This document shows, piece after piece, positions 8,680 to 17,765 of a DNA stretch of 64,000 nt. The stretch spans positions 1,240,001-1,304,000 of the forward strand of contig NZ_CP163528.1 in the NCBI RefSeq assembly GCF_041081105.1. The letters run 5' to 3'. The notes below the pieces were generated by a model. That model did not search any database and was not told the DNA's origin. It saw only the letters and a program-made list of their open reading frames with translations. Every line of letters begins with the position of its first letter. The stretch's first letter is position 1. The position numbers and the translations under genes were made by a program. This DNA is from Promicromonospora sp. Populi. Its GTDB lineage: Bacteria > Actinomycetota > Actinomycetes > Actinomycetales > Cellulomonadaceae.

Positions 8680-11600
8680 ATGTCCCTGGACCGCAGACTG
8701 TTCCTCAAGACCGCCGGCGTTGCGTCCACCGCCGTCGCACTGCCCGCCGCACTCCCCGCCGCGCCGCCCGCCAGTGCCGCCGTCGGTTCCAAGCGCCATG
8801 GCCCCAGCGCTGTGCACCTGGCGGACCCGCTCGTCGAGAAGAAGACCAGCCCGCTCGGGATCGACGTCGACCGCCCCCGGTTCTCGTGGACTGTCGAGTC
8901 GAACCAGCGGGGTGTCGAGCAGGAGTCCTACCGGCTGCGGGTCAGCACCGGCGGGCCGCGCCCCCGCGTCGTGTGGGACAGCGGTGTTGTGCCGTCACGG
9001 GAATCGGCAAACGTCGAGTACGCCGGACCCCCGCTGCGCGCAGCCACGGACCACACCTGGCGGGTCGACGTCGCGACCACACACGGCACCACCACGACCA
9101 CCTCGGCCTTCCGCACCGGCCTCTACACCGAGAGCGACTGGGCCGGTGCCCAGTGGATCGGCAACAGCCGCCGCCCGGACCAGGTCACTGACCTGACCTT
9201 CGACGGCGCCTCGTGGATCTGGCTGGCGGAGGGCACGCTGCCCGATCAGGACCGCGCGTTCCGGTTCACGCACGCCGCCCCGACCGGCGCCCACGCCACG
9301 CGAGCCGAGGTACTGATCACCACCGACGACTCGTACACGCTCTGGGTCGACGGCGTCGAGGTCGGCGCGACCGAGCCCGTCGAGAACGGCTGGCAGGCCG
9401 CCCGCTACTACACGGCCGACACGTCCGCGGCCACCACGGTCGTCGCGGTACGCGGCACCAACGACGCGATCAGCCCGGGGGCGGTGCTCGCCGTCGTGCG
9501 ACTGACGTACTCGGACGGGACGACATCGACCCACACGACCGGGAGCGCCTGGAAGGCCGCTACCCAGTTCCCGGCGGACTTCGCACGGCCGGACCTCGAC
9601 GACTCCGGCTGGGACCAGGCCGCCGTGATCGCGGCCCACGGGTCGGGCCCGTGGGGCGGCGGCGTCCGGCTGCCGACCCGGGACCCGCTGCCCGCTCCCC
9701 TGCTGCGGCGCGAGCTGGAGATCCGGCCGCGCCTGGAGCGCGCCACGCTCTACCTGGCCGCCGGCGGGTACGCGAACGTGTCGCTGAACGGCGCTCCCGC
9801 CGACGACCAGGTGCTCTCGCCGGGGTTCACCGACTACGACGACACCGTCCAGTACACCGCCGTCGACCTGACCCGGAAGCTGCGGCGAGGGCGCAATGCG
9901 CTGGGCATCGAGCTGGGCCGCGGCTTCTACGGGATGACCGGCGGCAACGTATGGCGGTGGGAGGCACCGCCATGGCACGACGACCCCGTGGTACGTGCGG
10001 TGCTGCACCTGGAGTACGCCGGGGGCGCCGTCGAGCGCCTGGTCACGGACGCGACCTGGCGCATCCACGACGGGCCCACCGTGTTCGACGACCTCTACGG
10101 AGGCGAGGCCTACGACGCCCGCCGGGCCCTGCCCGGCTGGGACACGGTCGGGTTCGACGACGGCGGGTGGGCGGCCGCGTCCGTGGCGCCTGGTCCGCGG
10201 GGTGTGCTGGTCAATCAGCGCCAGCAGCCCATCAAGGTGCACGAGTCGCTGCCCGCGGTCGGGGTCACCGAGCCGGAGCCGGGCGTCTACGTCGTGAAGT
10301 TCCCCCGGGTGCTGGCCGGCTGGGTGCGGCACACCGCGACCGGGCCGGCCGGGGCGACGATCCGGGCCGCCCACGGTGAGAAGCTCACCGCCGACGGGCG
10401 GGTCAACATGAGCAACAACGGCGGGTTCCAGGCAGGCTTCCAGACCGACCGCTTCACGCTGGCCGGAACCCCGGAACCCGAGACCTGGGAACCGCGCTTC
10501 TCGTACAAGGGCTTCCAGTACATCGAGGTCACCGGCTGGCCGCAGGACGGCCCGCCGCCCCTCTCAGCGTTCACCGCGCAGGTGGTGCACACGGCCGCCG
10601 CGGAGACCGGGTCGTTCGACAGCTCCAGCGAGATCATGAACCGCACCCACCGGGCGGTGGTGGACACGCTGACCAACAACATCCACGGCATCCCGACCGA
10701 CACCCCGATGTTCGAGAAGAACGGCTGGACGGGCGACGCCGCCATCGGCGCGGAGATGTTCCTGCTGAACCTCGACGTGCACGAGCTGTTCGCCAAGTGG
10801 CTGCGCGACGTGCACGAGACGCGGGACGCCCAGGGCCGGCCGCTCGTCATCGCGCCCAGCTCGGGCGACTGGGGGCAGTGGGGCGTGTGCCCGCCGTGGC
10901 ACGCGGCCTACGTGATGATCCCCTGGTGGCTCTACCAGTACGGCGGCGACAAGCGGGTGCTCGCCGAGTGCTACGACGGCATGAAGACCTACGTGGACCT
11001 CGAGTTCAACCGGTCCCAGGGCGGCATCGTGCCCGACGCGCGGCTCGGCGACTGGGTCAGCCCCGAGGCGAGCCCCGCGGGCGGCAACGCGCCCGAGGAC
11101 CTGCGGGTCTCGGCCACCGCCTTCCTGTACTCCATGACCGTCTTCATGCGGCGCAGCGCCGGCTTCCTCGGCAGGGCCGCCGACGTCGAGCACTTCTCCC
11201 GGAACGCCGCCACGATCAGAACCTCGTTCAACAGCACGTTCCTCGACGTCGAGGCCGGGCACTACCGCGGCGACGGGGACCGCGGGTACCGGCAGACGCA
11301 CAATGTGCTCGCCGTGGCCTTCGGCCTTGTGCCCGACGCCGACACGACGGGGCGGGTCGTCGACAGCATCGTGGCCGACGTACGGGCCAAGGGCACCAAG
11401 CTCAACACGGGTGTGCTCGGCACCAAGTGGCTGCTGCCAGTGCTGACCCAGCACGGGTACGCGGACGTGGCCTACGAGCTCGCCGTGCAGACCGGTTATC
11501 CGAGCTGGGGCTACATGATCGAGAACGACGCGACCACCATGTGGGAGCACTGGTCGCTGGAGGCCCGCTCCCGCGGGCACTACTTCCTCGGCACCGTGGA

Positions 11601-11958
11601 CGACTGGTTCTACCAGCACGTCGCCGGGATCCAGACGTCGGCCGACACCGGGTACCGGGACGTCACCATCGCCCCGGCGGTCACCGAGCACCTGGACTGG
11701 GCGATGGGTTCCACGCGGACGCCGTTCGGCACTCTCGCCAGCGAGTGGCGCCGCACGGGCGGCAGGCTCCGGCTCGCCGTGACCGTTCCCGTCGGTTCGA
11801 CCGCGACGGTGCGGATTCCCGCCCCTGCTGCCGAGGCCGTCACCGAGTCGGGGCGTCCGCTGCGGCGCGCGGAGGGAGTCACGGGGGTGGCGGTCGACGG
11901 CGGCACGGTGGTGGTGCGGGTCGCGTCCGGTCGGTACACGTTCGTCGCGGAGCGGTGA
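8680..11958 (+). CDS. Tat-exported alpha-L-rhamnosidase (GH78)
   Basis: Hydrolyses terminal alpha-L-rhamnose from plant or microbial polysaccharides outside the cell. The start ATG 8680 has GGAGG five bases upstream; a longer frame from 8617 lacks this. The N-terminus SLDRRLFLKTAGVASTAVAL is a twin-arginine signal. Then come a fibronectin-like N domain (DPLVEKKTSPLGIDVDRPRFSW), a lectin-like insert at about 170-320, the rhamnosidase N domain (LYLAAGGYANVSLNG ... FYGMTGGNVWRW), and the six-hairpin catalytic domain from about 650. Catalytic-type residues are the acids in TDTPMFEKNGWTGDA and the Glu in ENDATTMWEHW. The C-terminal beta domain ends near 1092. It heads the polysaccharide locus, together with an unassigned glycosidase, GH9, DUF2264 and a sugar ABC importer. 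Confidence 0.93.
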   Translation: MSLDRRLFLKTAGVASTAVALPAALPAAPPASAAVGSKRHGPSAVHLADPLVEKKTSPLGIDVDRPRFSWTVESNQRGVEQESYRLRVSTGGPRPRVVWDSGVVPSRESANVEYAGPPLRAATDHTWRVDVATTHGTTTTTSAFRTGLYTESDWAGAQWIGNSRRPDQVTDLTFDGASWIWLAEGTLPDQDRAFRFTHAAPTGAHATRAEVLITTDDSYTLWVDGVEVGATEPVENGWQAARYYTADTSAATTVVAVRGTNDAISPGAVLAVVRLTYSDGTTSTHTTGSAWKAATQFPADFARPDLDDSGWDQAAVIAAHGSGPWGGGVRLPTRDPLPAPLLRRELEIRPRLERATLYLAAGGYANVSLNGAPADDQVLSPGFTDYDDTVQYTAVDLTRKLRRGRNALGIELGRGFYGMTGGNVWRWEAPPWHDDPVVRAVLHLEYAGGAVERLVTDATWRIHDGPTVFDDLYGGEAYDARRALPGWDTVGFDDGGWAAASVAPGPRGVLVNQRQQPIKVHESLPAVGVTEPEPGVYVVKFPRVLAGWVRHTATGPAGATIRAAHGEKLTADGRVNMSNNGGFQAGFQTDRFTLAGTPEPETWEPRFSYKGFQYIEVTGWPQDGPPPLSAFTAQVVHTAAAETGSFDSSSEIMNRTHRAVVDTLTNNIHGIPTDTPMFEKNGWTGDAAIGAEMFLLNLDVHELFAKWLRDVHETRDAQGRPLVIAPSSGDWGQWGVCPPWHAAYVMIPWWLYQYGGDKRVLAECYDGMKTYVDLEFNRSQGGIVPDARLGDWVSPEASPAGGNAPEDLRVSATAFLYSMTVFMRRSAGFLGRAADVEHFSRNAATIRTSFNSTFLDVEAGHYRGDGDRGYRQTHNVLAVAFGLVPDADTTGRVVDSIVADVRAKGTKLNTGVLGTKWLLPVLTQHGYADVAYELAVQTGYPSWGYMIENDATTMWEHWSLEARSRGHYFLGTVDDWFYQHVAGIQTSADTGYRDVTIAPAVTEHLDWAMGSTRTPFGTLASEWRRTGGRLRLAVTVPVGSTATVRIPAPAAEAVTESGRPLRRAEGVTGVAVDGGTVVVRVASGRYTFVAER

Positions 11959-12023
11959 CCGCCCAGACCGCGCAGCGGTGACCCGCCCGGACCAACACGA
12001 AGGAGAGGGCGCCCCGGGCCCGC

Positions 12024-15000
12024 CTACGGCAGGTGGTGCACCGTGGCGTCTGCCCAGTCGGCGTGGTCGGAGTTGTTGCCGTCACCCGCATCGGTGACCC
12101 GCAGCACCAGCCGGTCCACCCCCAGCACGTCCAGCTCCACCGGCAGCGGTGCGGTGTCGCCGCGCATCACGGGCGACTCGTAGACCAGCTCTCCGTCCGC
12201 CTCCACCTGGAACACCACGGAGGAGAAGGACGAGTTGCGCTGGAAGTCGTCGATCCCGATGACGGCGTTGAACCGGACGTCGCCGGGGTCGAGCCGGTAG
12301 ACGATCTCGGAGTTCGCGTGGGTACCGATGCCCTTCTCGTACTCGGTACCGAACAGCGAGATCGGCTCCCCCGAGACCGACTGGTCCCGGCCGAGTGATC
12401 CCCAGCCGATGGTCGCCGACTCCCAGTCCCGGTCGCTGAGCGCGGTGGTTGCCAGCTCGGCCGGCATCGGCTGCTCCTCCACCAGGGCCGGAACGCCGGC
12501 TCCCCGCTCGTTCACCAAGGTCACCCGGTACAACCAGGGCCCGTCGCCGGCCTCACGATCGACCCAGCCCTCGGTCTCCACCGACTCCGCCACGACCGAG
12601 AAGTCCGCCGAGCCGACCGGCGCCCGCTCGACCGTAGCGGTCAACGCAAAGGGTGCGTTCGACCAGGTCAGCGCCACCCGGTCACCGGTCCGGTAGGCAC
12701 CGAGGTCGGTCGGCGCCGCGGGCACCGCCGTCGGCATGGTCCGGAAGGTGAGCGGACCACCGGGTACCGGCAGCTGCTGATCCGTGCGGGTGTTGACCGC
12801 CGTCACCGCCCAGTAGTAGTTGTGTCCCGGCTCCAGGCGCGGGGCCCGCGCCGAGGTGCCGCGCACGGTCCAGGTACGGACGACGTCGGTCAGCTCCGGG
12901 TCCGTGGCCACAGTGACCTGGTACTCGTTCGCGTTGTCCGACCGGCTCCAGCTCAGCTCCGGGTTGCGGGGCGCGACCCCCACCGCGTCGTCCGCCGGGG
13001 CCTGCAGCTCGAAGTCGTCCGGGTGCGTCGTCAGCGCGTCGCCCCAGCGCTCCTGGTCGTCGCGACCCACCGTCTCGGCGGTCACCTGCTCCCCGGGCTC
13101 CAGCGTGACGGTGACCGAGCTGACGGACTTGCCGCCCTGCAGGGTGTGGTCCGCCTTCACGCGCCGGCCGTCCACCTCGATCTTCGCGTAGCCCCCGTAG
13201 AAGCTGATGGTCGTCTCCAGCGGCTGGGACCCCGAGTTGTGGGTGACGGTGGTCCGGTTGCCGCCCTCGTGGCGCACCCCGAGGTCGTGCTCCCCCACCG
13301 TGATGTGGTCCAGGCCGAGCCAGCCGATGTCCTCGGGCAGCCGGGACAGCGTCGAGACGGCGTTCGACGGCGCGTCCGGGACGATGCCGGCCAGTCCCTC
13401 GACCGTCTGGGACACCAGGGTGAAGGGGATCTCCGGGTAGTCGCCGTTGGTGCCCTGCTGCACCACCTCGTGCGGCTCGTCCAGCGCCGCGATGATGGTG
13501 TCCCGCATCCAGGCCCAGGCCTCCTCGGACCGGCCGTAGGCGAACAGGGCGTCGGGGACGTAGCTGCTCGACTCGATGTTGCTCGGCGGGTTCGCGCTGT
13601 ACATCCGGTACATGTAGTCGATGAAGTCCTGGGCCTTGCGGCTGTTCGGGTCGATGATCTCGTCATAGGCCATGAACATGGAGTTCTCCTGGCCCCAGCC
13701 GGTCACCTTCGCGCCGTCGGGCATCCGGCCGCGGGCGTACTCCGCGACGCCGAGGACACTCCCCCAGTCGGTGTTGAAGTACTCGAAGAGCTCGTCGGCG
13801 CGCGTGTCGAACTGCTCGGCGACCGACTCGTCACCCCGGGCGCGCGCCAGGTCGGCGTAACCCCGGAAGGCCTGGTACTGCGCGGCGATGCCGTCGCCGG
13901 CCTCGATCATCTCGTGGTCGGACCGCTCGTTGTAGCTGGCCGCGCCGTACCAGATCCCCCGGCCCGTGCCCTCGGCCACCCCGTTCGGCAGCGCGGTGTC
14001 GTGCAGCTCGACGAACTCGGTCACGGCGTTGGTGTAGAACTCCCAGAGGGCCGGGTCCTCGAGGTAGGCGGCATCGCCCGTCCAGCGGTACTGCTCGGCG
14101 GCCTTGTCGACCAGCTCGAAGACCGCGGGCACCTCGCGCACGAAGTAGTCCTCGCTCGGGTGGTCGACGAAGTAGGAGCTGCCGTCGAAGTTGAGCGCCC
14201 ACAGCGGGTACCAGTTGCGCGACTCGGTAGAGGTCGCCGCGTAGGCCTGGAGCATCGACCGGTTCTCCTGGTCGAGCCCCAGCAGGTGCGCCCCGGACGA
14301 CTGGTGCGCGTAGTCCCGGATGTAGAAGGCGGTGCGGTGGGCGTAGCCGGCCCAGTAGGACGGGATGTAGGGGGCCTGCTCAGCATCGGGCGGCACGGGG
14401 CCTTCGACGTCGATCGGCCCGGTCTTACCGGTCTGGACGTGCTGCATCGCGCGCCACTTGGCCCAGTTGAAGGTGTCGACCAGCTCGTCGTTCGAGCTGG
14501 TGATGACGATGCTCTCCTGCTCTTCGACGGCGGTCACGGTCCACGACGTCGTGTCCCCGGAGCTGTCGGTGACCTCGAACTGCCGCGGCTGGGTGTAGTC
14601 CAGCGGCTGCGCGGGATCGGGGCTGATGGTGTAGCCCGCGGGGAGCTCGACGACGGCGCTCAGCGCGCTCCGGTCGGACTCGTACGGCACCTGGAAGGTG
14701 ACGGTGCGCTCGTCATGGTCGATCACCGACGGCCCCTGCTGGCCGTCGACGTCGAAGCCGAGCAGCTCCCGCAAGTCGTCGTACACCGAGACGTCGTCGA
14801 AGTTGACCCAGCTCTCGCTGCTGCCCGACACGAACACCTCCACGTGCTGCCCGGTGGTCAGTTCCACCGGGTCGAGGGAATACGGCCGGTAGTTACCCTC
14901 CACCGGAAGCGGCAGGGACGCCAGCAGCTCCCCGGTGTCCAGGTCGCGGAGGCCCAGCACCCCGCCGGCGCCGGCCGTCGCGATCCAGGCCGACGTGGTG

Positions 15001-15311
15001 TAGCTGCCGCCGGCCTCGACCGTCAGCGGCTGGGACACCTTGTACTCGGTGCTGGCGTTGAGGTAGGCCAGCCCCTGTCCGGAGTGCGGGTAGTTGGTGG
15101 CGCGGCCGGTGCCCTCCGTGAACACCCAGGGGTCGCTGCCCGCTTCGAATCCGCCGTTCACGACAAGCTCGTTCCCGAAGTCGCCGGGCGCTCCGGCCGC
15201 GGTGACCGACGGGGTGAGCAGGGCGAGCGGTGCGAGCAGCGCGACCGCCAGCAACCCGGTCGCCAACAATCGACCGGTCTGGGGCGCAGCGCTGGGGGAA
15301 TTGGGCCGCAT
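12024..15311 (-). CDS. Secreted multidomain protein with six-hairpin glycosidase-like core and NPCBM domain
   Basis: This 1095-residue exported protein (Sec signal ending near TPSVTAAG) has, in order: a jelly-roll carbohydrate-binding-like domain at about 45-160 (NELVVNGGFEAGSDPWVF to ESWVNFDDVSVYDD); an Ig-like domain at 165-265; a helical core at about 270-670; a beta domain; one or two fibronectin-like domains (NPELSWSRSDNANEYQVTVA); and an NPCBM domain at the C-terminus (IGWGSLGRDQSVSGEPISLFGTEYEKGIGTHANSEIVY). The core has repeated aromatic helices (PSYWAGYAHRTAFYIRDYAHQ, NWYPLWALNFDG, WYGAASYNERSDHEMIEAGDG), like (alpha/alpha)6 glycosidases. I cannot assign a CAZy family. It converges with the rhamnosidase gene and is probably part of the same degradation system. 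Confidence 0.8.
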   Translation of the reverse strand: MRPNSPSAAPQTGRLLATGLLAVALLAPLALLTPSVTAAGAPGDFGNELVVNGGFEAGSDPWVFTEGTGRATNYPHSGQGLAYLNASTEYKVSQPLTVEAGGSYTTSAWIATAGAGGVLGLRDLDTGELLASLPLPVEGNYRPYSLDPVELTTGQHVEVFVSGSSESWVNFDDVSVYDDLRELLGFDVDGQQGPSVIDHDERTVTFQVPYESDRSALSAVVELPAGYTISPDPAQPLDYTQPRQFEVTDSSGDTTSWTVTAVEEQESIVITSSNDELVDTFNWAKWRAMQHVQTGKTGPIDVEGPVPPDAEQAPYIPSYWAGYAHRTAFYIRDYAHQSSGAHLLGLDQENRSMLQAYAATSTESRNWYPLWALNFDGSSYFVDHPSEDYFVREVPAVFELVDKAAEQYRWTGDAAYLEDPALWEFYTNAVTEFVELHDTALPNGVAEGTGRGIWYGAASYNERSDHEMIEAGDGIAAQYQAFRGYADLARARGDESVAEQFDTRADELFEYFNTDWGSVLGVAEYARGRMPDGAKVTGWGQENSMFMAYDEIIDPNSRKAQDFIDYMYRMYSANPPSNIESSSYVPDALFAYGRSEEAWAWMRDTIIAALDEPHEVVQQGTNGDYPEIPFTLVSQTVEGLAGIVPDAPSNAVSTLSRLPEDIGWLGLDHITVGEHDLGVRHEGGNRTTVTHNSGSQPLETTISFYGGYAKIEVDGRRVKADHTLQGGKSVSSVTVTLEPGEQVTAETVGRDDQERWGDALTTHPDDFELQAPADDAVGVAPRNPELSWSRSDNANEYQVTVATDPELTDVVRTWTVRGTSARAPRLEPGHNYYWAVTAVNTRTDQQLPVPGGPLTFRTMPTAVPAAPTDLGAYRTGDRVALTWSNAPFALTATVERAPVGSADFSVVAESVETEGWVDREAGDGPWLYRVTLVNERGAGVPALVEEQPMPAELATTALSDRDWESATIGWGSLGRDQSVSGEPISLFGTEYEKGIGTHANSEIVYRLDPGDVRFNAVIGIDDFQRNSSFSSVVFQVEADGELVYESPVMRGDTAPLPVELDVLGVDRLVLRVTDAGDGNNSDHADWADATVHHLP

Positions 15312-15374
15312 GGGGGTACTCCTCGACTCTGAGGGCTGGCAAGCGCCTTGAGAGTACAGTGCCGGCGGCCTTTC

Positions 15375-15387
15375 TTGCCAGTGGCAA
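15375..15387. promoter_or_regulatory. Perfect palindrome upstream of the unassigned glycosidase
   Basis: TTGCCAGTGGCAA has two perfect six-base arms around a single G and lies 64 bases upstream of the 15311 start codon, between this gene and the GH9 stop. Its position and symmetry suggest an operator, but not the GATC-repeat type found at the other locus promoters. Confidence 0.5.
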
Positions 15388-15401
15388 TTAATTAGCCCGG
15401 G

Positions 15402-17678
15402 TCAACTGGAGTGCGAGCCGAGGTCCGCCGCAAAGGACGCCACCCAGGCGAGCGAGGAGTTCCAGTTGATGGTGATCTCGTTGACGGACCACGCCCGGAT
15501 GTCGTCGACGTAGCACCACTGGGGCAGGCAGCCCTCCAGCCACACCCCGGCCACCGGGTCCTGGATGCTCGAGTTGGGCCCGCCCGCCACCGTGCCCCGG
15601 GGCGGGTTGGGCAGCGCCGGGTTGAGGCTGCGGGCGTACCACCGGCTGTGCTGGTTGCGCGCGTCGTCCGTGCCGTAACCCGTCACGTAGGACTTGCCGA
15701 GCACGTTGCGGCCCATGAGGTAGTCGAGGCCCTCCAGCACCGACCGCGCGTAGACGGGGCTCCCCGTGAGGTCGAACGCCGTGGCGATGATCACCTGGTT
15801 GTTGAGCATCGAGCTGTTGGAGCCCCACACGTACTTGCCGTCCGCCGGCGTGTAGGTCTGGCCGAAGGCCTCGCGCGCCTGGAGGGCGACGAGGTGGTCG
15901 GCGCCCTCGACCACGGAACGCCGGACCCAGGCCCGGTCGGCCAGCCGCGACGGCACCGTGGCGAGATCCAGCCGGCCGAGCGCAGCGACCGAGCCCCAGT
16001 AGAAGCCGTCCGAGAAGACGTCGGCCCGGTGCAGGGGGTTGGCCCTCAGGTCGCGCGCGAAGCGGGCCTCGCCGGTCGTGAGGTAGAGCTCCGCCGCGGC
16101 CCAGTAGAACTCGTCGGTCACGTCGTCGTCGTTGTACGGGCCGCCGCCGGACTCGCCGTCCGCCCGCGGGGCGAACAGGGCGGGGTGCGCCACCGCCGCG
16201 GCGTACGCCGTCCGGGACGCGCGGAGCAGCTCGGCCGAGAACGCCGGGTCGAGCCGCTCCCACAGCCGTGCCCCGGTCGCGGCGACGGCGGCGAGGTTGA
16301 GCGTCGCGGCAGTGGACGGCCGGTGCAGGGCACGCGCCCTCGGGTCTGCCGACGGGAGCAGGGGCAGCCCCGTCCACGACACGTCGTGCACCTTGTGGTG
16401 CGCCATGCCCGCCAGCGGCTCGCCGTCGGGCACCTGCATAGCGAGCATGAACTCGAGGTTCCAGCGGGCCTCGTCGAGGATGTCGGGCACGCCGTTGCCC
16501 CGCTCGGGCACGCTGAGCGTCGAGTCGGCGAGCGCGCCCTCGTCGACGACGTCGGCGTACAGCGTGCGCTCGTACGTGGACAGGAGCTGGTGGGTGGCGA
16601 TGCCGCCGTTCACGACGTACTTGCCGTGGTCGCCCGCGTCGTACCAGCCACCCGTGACGTCCAGCGTGTAGTCACAGGTCCAGCTGTCCATCCACGGCTT
16701 GGGCTCCTGGCACGGGACGGCGACGTCGCCCTGGTTGGGCGCCACACCGACGTGGCCGGCGGGGCGCGCGTACTCGGCCCCCGCTATCGCGCCGTCGATC
16801 GGCGTGCCCGACCGGTTGGTGTAGAAGAACCGCATCGAGTCCGTCCGCAGGTCCTGGTACAGGTCCCCGGTGATGTCGAACGGGTGGCTGGACTCGGTGC
16901 CCACCACGAGGTGCGCGCCGAGCGCCGAGCGGGTGTACGACGTGAAGTTGATGGTGTGCACCGCCGCACCCGACGACGCGTCTGTACCACGCGGCTTCGT
17001 CCTGCCGTGGGTGAGCACCTTCCCGGTGCTGGAGACCAGGCTCCACGGCTGGGCGGTGGTCGCGGCCGTGACCACCGTGGCCTCCTTGGGGCCGCGGGGC
17101 AGGTAGCCGGCCTGGTTGACCTTGATCACCGGACCCGTGTCGGGGACGTATTCGAAGGGCGGGCCGACGAGGCTGATGTCGTCGAGGCACAGGCCGTACA
17201 GGCCCTGCCCGCCGAGCTGGAACGTGACCTGGTTGGAGACCGGCAGGTCCCCCTCCGGGGTGGTGAAGGTGTAGGTGGTGGTCGTCTCCGCCGGGCCGAC
17301 CGTGAGGCTCTTGGACAGGTACGGCTTGCCCGCCGCCGCATCCGCCGGCTGCACGACTGGCCGGATCGTGACGGCACGGTCCGCGCGGGCAGTGAACGTG
17401 AGCGTGTACTCGGAACCCGAGCGCAGCGCGAGGTCGTTCTGGCCGACGAGCGCGCCCCACGGGTTGGCAACGGCAGGCACGTCCACGCACAGCTCGCCGG
17501 TCGACACGTCGGGCGTCATCCCCGCGTTGGTCCACCACGGCCTGCTCTCCGTGTCGAACGTACCGTTGACCAGCAGCTCTTCTTGCTCCAGCGGCGCGGC
17601 GCCGGCGGCGGGGAGGGCCCCCACCGACAGTGCGACTGCCAGGAGCGGCGCGACGATGCGCCTCAAGTTCCGGACCAC
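15402..17678 (-). CDS. Secreted GH9 glycoside hydrolase with CBM and Ig-like modules
   Basis: A 758-residue exported enzyme of the endoglucanase/beta-glucanase family 9. A Sec signal (residues 1-27) is followed by a CBM4/9-like module (LLVNGTFDTESRPWWTNAG to GLCLDDISLVG), an Ig-like CelD-N domain (PVIKVNQAGYLPRGPKEATVV) and the GH9 (alpha/alpha)6 domain. The catalytic-base motif is DVTGGWYDAGDHGKYVVNGG with its two Asp residues. The acid is the Glu of SVNEITINWNSSLAWV. The motif YLMGRNVLGKSYVTGYG is also typical. Family 9 includes cellulases, xyloglucanases and exo-acting glucosaminidases, so the true substrate is open. It is preceded on the same strand by the dehydrogenase gene, 87 bases upstream, and could be co-transcribed. 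Confidence 0.92.
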   Translation of the reverse strand: MVRNLRRIVAPLLAVALSVGALPAAGAAPLEQEELLVNGTFDTESRPWWTNAGMTPDVSTGELCVDVPAVANPWGALVGQNDLALRSGSEYTLTFTARADRAVTIRPVVQPADAAAGKPYLSKSLTVGPAETTTTYTFTTPEGDLPVSNQVTFQLGGQGLYGLCLDDISLVGPPFEYVPDTGPVIKVNQAGYLPRGPKEATVVTAATTAQPWSLVSSTGKVLTHGRTKPRGTDASSGAAVHTINFTSYTRSALGAHLVVGTESSHPFDITGDLYQDLRTDSMRFFYTNRSGTPIDGAIAGAEYARPAGHVGVAPNQGDVAVPCQEPKPWMDSWTCDYTLDVTGGWYDAGDHGKYVVNGGIATHQLLSTYERTLYADVVDEGALADSTLSVPERGNGVPDILDEARWNLEFMLAMQVPDGEPLAGMAHHKVHDVSWTGLPLLPSADPRARALHRPSTAATLNLAAVAATGARLWERLDPAFSAELLRASRTAYAAAVAHPALFAPRADGESGGGPYNDDDVTDEFYWAAAELYLTTGEARFARDLRANPLHRADVFSDGFYWGSVAALGRLDLATVPSRLADRAWVRRSVVEGADHLVALQAREAFGQTYTPADGKYVWGSNSSMLNNQVIIATAFDLTGSPVYARSVLEGLDYLMGRNVLGKSYVTGYGTDDARNQHSRWYARSLNPALPNPPRGTVAGGPNSSIQDPVAGVWLEGCLPQWCYVDDIRAWSVNEITINWNSSLAWVASFAADLGSHSS

Positions 17679-17765
17679 GTTGTCCTCTTCCCTAGTTCGT
17701 TCGTCTCGTCGTTCGTTTCCAGCAGTTCCGCCGCCGCACAGTTCGTACGACGGCGGCGCGGAGCC

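Noticed and set aside
11959..12023. Possible terminator between the convergent rhamnosidase and glycosidase genes
   Set aside because: Only short GC-rich self-pairing around GGGCGCCCC is seen; not enough to call a hairpin.
12822..15332. Frame of 836 codons on the plus strand over the multidomain glycosidase
   Set aside because: Valine/arginine-rich antisense shadow; the minus-strand protein has a signal peptide and recognisable domains.
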